A stretch of DNA of 8,714 nt. It comes from an uncultured Actinomycetes bacterium (lineage in GTDB: Bacteria > Actinomycetota > Thermoleophilia > Solirubrobacterales > 70-9). The stretch lies in assembly GCA_946479725.1 (NCBI GenBank), contig CAMLHB010000093.1, positions 1 through 8,714 on the forward strand, written 5' to 3'. The translations under genes were made by a program, and so were the position numbers. The notes below the pieces were generated by a model. That model saw only the letters and a program-made list of their open reading frames with translations, did not search any database and was not told where the DNA came from. Of the stretch, positions 5,592-8,714 are shown piece after piece. Numbering within the stretch: the first letter of the stretch is position 1; every line of letters begins with the position of its first letter.

Positions 5592-7026
5592 TGGTGCCGT
5601 GGCCGACGATCCGATCGCCGGCCATGAGCACCGCCGTCTGGCCCGGGGCCACGCCAGGGAAGGCCTCGCCCAGCTCCACCTCCAGGGTGGGGTGCCGCCC
5701 CTTCTCCGCTGCGCCGAGCGTGGCGGGGAGGGCGCGGGAGCGGTAGCGGAGCTTGACCGCGTCGACCTCGCCACCATCGCGGTGGAGGACGGCGTCGCGG
5801 ACGCTGACGCTGCGCTTCTCCAGCTCGGCCCGGGTGCCGACGGTGACGGTGTTGGTCTCGGCGTCGGTGGCCAGCACGTAGAGCGCCTCCGGAGCGGAGA
5901 CGCGGATGCCGCGACGCTGGCCGACGGTGAAGTCGTGGTGGCCGCGGTGGCGGCCGAGGGTGCGGCCGGCCGAATCGACGATCGCGCCGTCGCGCTCGCG
6001 CAGGCCGCCGTGGCGGCGGAGGAAGCCGCGCTTGCCCTGGCCGGCGAGGAAGCAGAGGTCCTGGCTCTCGGCCTTGCGGGCGACGGCGAGGCCGTGACGG
6101 GCGGCGATCTCCCGCACCTCCGGCTTGGTCAGCTCGGTCAGCGGGAAGCCGAGGCGCGAGAGCAGCTCGGTCGGCAGCGCGGCGAGCATGTAGCTCTGGT
6201 CCTTGGCGCTGTCGGCGGCGGTGGCGAGGAGGGGTCCCTGGTCGTCCTCGACGATGCGGGCGTAGTGGCCGGTAAGCAGCCGCTCGGCGCCGAGCCGCTC
6301 GGCGAGGTCGACCCTCGCCGCCAGCCGCACCTCGCCGTTGCAGAGGATGCAGGGGTTGGGGGTGTTGCCCGCGGCGTAGCCGCCGATGAAGCGGTCGACC
6401 ACGCGGCGGCGGAAGTCCCCCTCGAGGTCGAGCGTGAAGTGCGGGATCTCGAGCTGGTGCGCTAGGGCTCGGGCGCCGAGCACGGCCTCGGGCGAGCAGC
6501 AGGCCTTGGCGCCGTCGGTCTCCGGGTCGGTCCAGAGCTTGACGGTGATGGCGACGACCTCGGCGCCTTCCTCGCGGGCGAGGAGGGCGCCGACGGCGCT
6601 GTCGACGCCGCCGGACATGGCTACGGCTACACGCTTCGGAGAGTTCGAGGCGGTCAGGTTCAACGGCGAGGACGCGACGCCCTGTAGCGCCCGGTGGAGC
6701 GCATCGGTTGCGAGCTGAGCCGCGTGGCGCTTGGCGGGCGTCAGGCCACCTATTGCTTGATCGACAATGTCGATGTCGATCAGGGCGGCGTCGAGGACGG
6801 GGGCGCCGTCGACCATCTCGGCAACCGCGGCAGTGGCGGCGCGAGTGGCCCCGCAGCCCTCGGCATCGAAGGTGACCGAGGTAATCCGGCCGTCCTCGAC
6901 CAGGAACGAGAGGCGCGAGAGGTCGCCGCAGGCAGCGCCGCCCGCAGCGCCCGTGAAGGCATCGTCGGCCGGCGGTCCGAGCCGGCTTTCGTCACGCAGA
7001 TAGGCCTCGAAGATCTCTCGATCCAT
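5584..7026 (-). CDS. mnmA: IscU/NifU-like scaffold domain fused to MnmA tRNA U34 2-thiouridylase
   Basis: MnmA thiolates U34 of tRNA-Lys, -Glu and -Gln. This 480-aa protein carries about 120 extra N-terminal residues that read as an IscU/NifU N-terminal domain: AACGDLSRLSF (Cys33, Asp35), FDAEGCGATRA (Cys58) and a helix LTPAKRHAAQLATDAL where the usual His-Cys pair is His101-Ala102, so one scaffold cysteine is missing. A short linker (118-130) leads to MnmA proper: PP-loop SGGVDS (138-143), a Cys-Cys pair (176-177), NTPNPCILCN (Cys226, Cys229), LLTGHYARI, KDQSYML and ESQDLCFL (Cys325). Cys229 and Cys325 match the catalytic cysteines 102 and 199 of E. coli MnmA. The C-terminal part (about 340-480) is the substrate-binding and barrel region. 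The ATG at 7024-7026 is used because a stop lies 7 codons upstream in frame. The ribosome site is weak. No cysteine desulfurase gene is in the window. Confidence 0.93.
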   Translation of the reverse strand: MDREIFEAYLRDESRLGPPADDAFTGAAGGAACGDLSRLSFLVEDGRITSVTFDAEGCGATRAATAAVAEMVDGAPVLDAALIDIDIVDQAIGGLTPAKRHAAQLATDALHRALQGVASSPLNLTASNSPKRVAVAMSGGVDSAVGALLAREEGAEVVAITVKLWTDPETDGAKACCSPEAVLGARALAHQLEIPHFTLDLEGDFRRRVVDRFIGGYAAGNTPNPCILCNGEVRLAARVDLAERLGAERLLTGHYARIVEDDQGPLLATAADSAKDQSYMLAALPTELLSRLGFPLTELTKPEVREIAARHGLAVARKAESQDLCFLAGQGKRGFLRRHGGLRERDGAIVDSAGRTLGRHRGHHDFTVGQRRGIRVSAPEALYVLATDAETNTVTVGTRAELEKRSVSVRDAVLHRDGGEVDAVKLRYRSRALPATLGAAEKGRHPTLEVELGEAFPGVAPGQTAVLMAGDRIVGHGTIA

Positions 7027-7074
7027 CCCACGAAGGGTAAGCGCTCACCCGTCCCTCCACCCCATCCCGCACTC

Positions 7075-7127
7075 GCAGGGCCATCACCCACACCTACTTG
7101 CCGGGTGGGTGTGGGTGATGGCCCTGC
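7075..7127. repeat. 20-bp perfect inverted repeat, possible terminator or palindromic element
   Basis: Arms 7075-7094 and 7108-7127 are perfectly complementary over 20 bp. In plus-strand RNA the stem extends by U-G, A-U and C-G pairs around the 7-nt loop 7098-7104. The right arm and loop encode the last residues (HHPHPPGK) and the stop of the minus-strand gene, and the left arm lies downstream of that stop, about 48 nt before mnmA. No T-run follows on either strand, so if it terminates transcription it is of the U-less type. Other possibilities are an mRNA-stabilising 3' hairpin or a repeated palindromic element inserted at the gene end. Confidence 0.8.
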
Positions 7128-8065
7128 CCAAGCGCCCCCTTGATGTCCGCCACGATCGCCCCGGGTTCCTTCCGGAGATGGCGCCAAGTGATGTGCACGA
7201 TCCGATAGCCCTCGGCGACGAGGATGCGGTCGCGGAGGCGGTCGGACTCGAACCGCTTCCCGGTCCCGTGGACCGAGCGGCTGTCGAGCTCGACGACGAC
7301 CTTCTCTGCCTCCCAGAGCGCGTCGACCTGGAAGAAGCGCCCGCGCACGCAGAGATCCGCGTTCATTCGGGGCCGATGGAGGCCATAGGCGTCAACGAGC
7401 ACCAGGAACGCCTCCTCGAAGTCGTTGCGCGTGAACCCAATGGGCTCCGGAGACTCCAGCAACGCCCGAAGGTTCCGCGTCCCCCGCCTCCCCGGGTACC
7501 GCCCCAGCAACACGGGAAGCGACACCCGATCGGTCAGCCCTCGAACTTCCGCCTCATGAAACGCCCTCTCAACCTCCCGCGCCGGAGCCACCGCCGCCAG
7601 GTCGAAGATCGTCCGAAACGGCGAGGTCACCGGAATCGCGTCCCGCACCAACCACTCGTCGTCCTTCAGCAGAGACCTGTGGCCGGCTATCCCTTCTCGC
7701 TCGACTTCGGCGCGAGCGCACGTGACGTCAATCCGTTCGGCAGCAGACGGAAGGATCCGCCAAAACCGCGCGGCTGAGCGATGGCTCAAGACAGCTCCAT
7801 CGCCACAGGCGAGAACGGCTGCCGCCCAACGCCCGCGTCTCGAGATCCGTCGCACCCCGACGACGTAGACGCCGCGGAAGACTTCGTGGAGCTGCCCGCG
7901 CTGCAGGCGTCCAACGATCGCCCTCCTCCCCATCCCAAGCGCCAGCAACTGCCTCCGGCTCACCACCGCGTGCTGCCGTTCAGCCAGCTCCGCAACCTGC
8001 CGGTCAAGAGAATGAGTGCGGAGTTGAGCACCTGTGGGGTGCCGTATTCCGCTCTGAGATCCCAT
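7094..8065 (-). CDS. AbiEi-antitoxin-like winged helix plus DUF559 PD-(D/E)XK nuclease-like protein
   Basis: The 323-aa product begins with a winged-helix region of the type IV AbiEi antitoxin kind: DRQVAELAERQHAVVSRRQL (21-40), LGMGRRAIVGRLQRGQLHEV and FRGVYVVG (63-70). A middle segment (about 80-200) contains LSHRSAARFW and a TSPFRTIFDLAAV motif common in this family. The C-terminal part is DUF559, related to Vsr-type endonucleases: Glu217/218, FQVDALW with Asp248, VVVELDSRSVHGTG with Glu259 and Asp261, then RDRILVAEGYRIVHITW. The D-X10-E-X-D spacing suits a PD-(D/E)XK nuclease core. No adjacent AbiEii-like nucleotidyltransferase toxin is present, so this is not a recognisable toxin-antitoxin pair. 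Codon use (TTG, CTT, AGG, TCT, ATT appear) is looser than in alaS. The ATG at 8063-8065 lacks a ribosome site. The true substrate is unknown. Confidence 0.85.
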   Translation of the reverse strand: MGSQSGIRHPTGAQLRTHSLDRQVAELAERQHAVVSRRQLLALGMGRRAIVGRLQRGQLHEVFRGVYVVGVRRISRRGRWAAAVLACGDGAVLSHRSAARFWRILPSAAERIDVTCARAEVEREGIAGHRSLLKDDEWLVRDAIPVTSPFRTIFDLAAVAPAREVERAFHEAEVRGLTDRVSLPVLLGRYPGRRGTRNLRALLESPEPIGFTRNDFEEAFLVLVDAYGLHRPRMNADLCVRGRFFQVDALWEAEKVVVELDSRSVHGTGKRFESDRLRDRILVAEGYRIVHITWRHLRKEPGAIVADIKGALGQGHHPHPPGK

Positions 8066-8323
8066 ACCGACGAGCGTGAGGGATCAGGACGCACGCGTGG
8101 TGCGCAGATTGTGCCGATTTACCGGCTGAAGGCGCGAAAAAGGCCCCAACCCGCCGTTGCCGCCTCTGGCTTTGATCCCTTCATGTGAAGGTGGGTGCCT
8201 GCCCCGAATCCCAAGGGACCCGGAGACTTGTCAGCTCCCGCGCCGTTTGTGTTGGGTCAAACGGTGAGACGGCTCTCGTACGGGTTCGAGCCTGGTCCCA
8301 AAACTACCACCGGGACGACCTCC
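8066..8323. other. Non-coding spacer rich in inverted repeats
   Basis: No credible gene is seen in these 258 nt. They hold the upstream region of the AbiEi/DUF559 gene, with a GC-poor patch near 8100-8145, then a cluster of inverted repeats: CCTTCA-TG-TGAAGG (8178-8191), TCCC-AA-GGGA (8209-8218) and a 9-pair stem with one G-U at 8241-8249/8258-8266 around an 8-nt loop. A long-range GGGACC/GGTCCC pair (8215-8220 with 8294-8299) could enclose the latter. The segment GTCCC at 8295-8299 could pair instead with GGGAC at 8312-8316. It may be the 3' untranslated region of the 8324-8626 gene, a repeated palindromic element, or a decayed sequence. Confidence 0.5.
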
Positions 8324-8626
8324 CTAAACGAACCCTTCGTCCTCGTCCAGGTTTGAGAGGTGCCACTCGGCTTCGCTCCAGCGGTCGCCGGGGACGCGGA
8401 GGGCGATGTCGCCGCGGCCGAAGCGGTCGATAGGCCAGTCGGAGGTGAGCACGGCCTCGATGCCGGCCTCGACCAGGGCCTGGTGCCAGGCCCGGGCGGT
8501 CCGCAGGTCGCCGAAGTCCCGCACCACCTCCCAGCTGTCGAAGCTGGGGTCGTCGACGTGGACCGGCGTCTGCCCCGGCCCCGGAGCCGGTCGCCACCTG
8601 CGGGGGATCCAGTCCCGCAGGCCCAT
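8324..8626 (-). CDS. Small DUF2007-like protein, function unknown
   Basis: From the ATG at 8624-8626 the product is 100 aa: an Arg/Pro-rich start (MGLRDWIPRRWRPAPGPG), then a compact domain. WEVVRDFGDLRTARAWHQAL, VEAGIEAVLTSDW and a strand with DIALRVPGDRWSEAEWHL resemble DUF2007, small proteins in which a LLxxxGI(P/E)A helix-strand unit is typical and which are described as putative signal-transducing proteins. It ends in the acidic tail NLDEDEGFV. The similarity is by eye only. The reading frame is open further upstream to a TTG at 8684-8686, but those residues (CSVTCTPGRTRTGG) look non-native, so the ATG is preferred although its ribosome site is weak. No hydrophobic segment or signal peptide is present, so it is probably cytoplasmic. 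Confidence 0.65.
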   Translation of the reverse strand: MGLRDWIPRRWRPAPGPGQTPVHVDDPSFDSWEVVRDFGDLRTARAWHQALVEAGIEAVLTSDWPIDRFGRGDIALRVPGDRWSEAEWHLSNLDEDEGFV

Positions 8627-8669
8627 CTCAGATCGTGGGCCGCCGGTTCGCGTGCGACCGGGGGTGCAC

Positions 8670-8714
8670 GTGACCGAGCAGAGCAAGGACGCAGGGCGAA
8701 GCCTTTGGTGGCGC
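8670..8714 (+). CDS. Possible start of a divergent gene, cut by window end
   Basis: From the GTG at 8670 (or the in-frame GTG at 8664) the plus strand reads VTEQSKDAGRSLWWR without a stop to the window end. The start has the polar, Ser/Glu-rich look of an actinobacterial N-terminus and a GGGG stretch just upstream. Divergent placement from the DUF2007-like gene would make 8627-8669 a shared promoter region. With 15 codons visible this is a weak call and no product can be named. Confidence 0.25.
   Translation, partial: MTEQSKDAGRSLWWR

Noticed and set aside
8134..8165. A possible intrinsic terminator on the minus strand: GC-rich stretch followed by TTTTT.
   Set aside because: Only a 4-bp CAAC/GTTG stem precedes the T-run and it is separated from it by several bases. 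It is also far from the upstream gene end.
8215..8309. A tRNA-like signature: GGGACC/GGTCCC ends, GGTTCGAGCC and a downstream ACCA.
   Set aside because: The T-stem next to TTCGAGC has a mismatch and a wobble, the acceptor strand does not adjoin it correctly, and no D-arm or anticodon arm can be drawn.
8195..8356. A 53-codon plus-strand frame from GTG 8195 (VPAPNPKGPGDL...).
   Set aside because: No ribosome site and no recognisable motif, it overlaps the end of the convergent gene, and most of it coincides with inverted repeats.
8627..8686. An N-terminal extension of the DUF2007-like gene to the TTG at 8686.
   Set aside because: The added residues are Cys/Thr/Pro/Arg-rich without family-like character, and an ATG lies directly before a natural-looking start.
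1..8714. CRISPR arrays, insertion sequences, rRNA genes and attachment-site repeats.
   Set aside because: No regularly spaced direct repeats, transposase motifs, rRNA signatures or paired direct repeats were seen on reading the window.

Overview
The window is a GC-rich bacterial chromosomal segment, apart from short AT-richer stretches upstream of alaS and around 8100-8320. Three things point to Actinomycetota, most likely the Thermoleophilia/Solirubrobacterales: the gene order alaS-ruvX-mltG-aroE, the AbiEi-like winged-helix/DUF559 protein, and a small secreted protein with KKHVKG/GTxF cysteine modules. The lineage call rests on recall of gene order and family distribution, not on a search.

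Layout. Positions 1-5039 hold a compact minus-strand operon read right to left: alaS (alanyl-tRNA synthetase), ruvX (Holliday-junction resolvase-like), mltG (endolytic murein transglycosylase) and aroE (shikimate dehydrogenase, cut by the window edge). Junctions are 0, -4 and +8 nt, so translation is probably coupled. Positions 5040-5163 form a divergent promoter region. Positions 5164-5583 encode, on the plus strand, a 139-aa secreted protein of unknown function with two copies of a Cys-X18-Cys module. Its stop codon directly abuts the stop of a convergent minus-strand gene (5584-7026). That gene encodes an N-terminal IscU/NifU-like Fe-S scaffold domain fused to MnmA, the tRNA U34 2-thiouridylase. 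A 20-bp perfect inverted repeat (7075-7127) lies between this gene and the next minus-strand gene (7094-8065), an AbiEi-antitoxin-like winged-helix protein fused to a DUF559 PD-(D/E)XK nuclease domain. Positions 8066-8323 are non-coding but rich in inverted repeats. A small DUF2007-like protein (8324-8626, minus) follows, and a divergent plus-strand gene may begin at 8670.

How the genes relate. The left half is housekeeping: translation, recombination or rRNA processing, cell-wall synthesis and aromatic amino-acid synthesis. The point of most interest is the IscU-MnmA fusion. It physically joins an iron-sulfur scaffold to the tRNA thiolase, and the scaffold part keeps only two of the three usual cysteines. 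This bears on whether MnmA uses an Fe-S cluster. The AbiEi/DUF559 gene with its terminal palindrome, and the palindrome-rich spacer to its right, look like the accessory part of the window.
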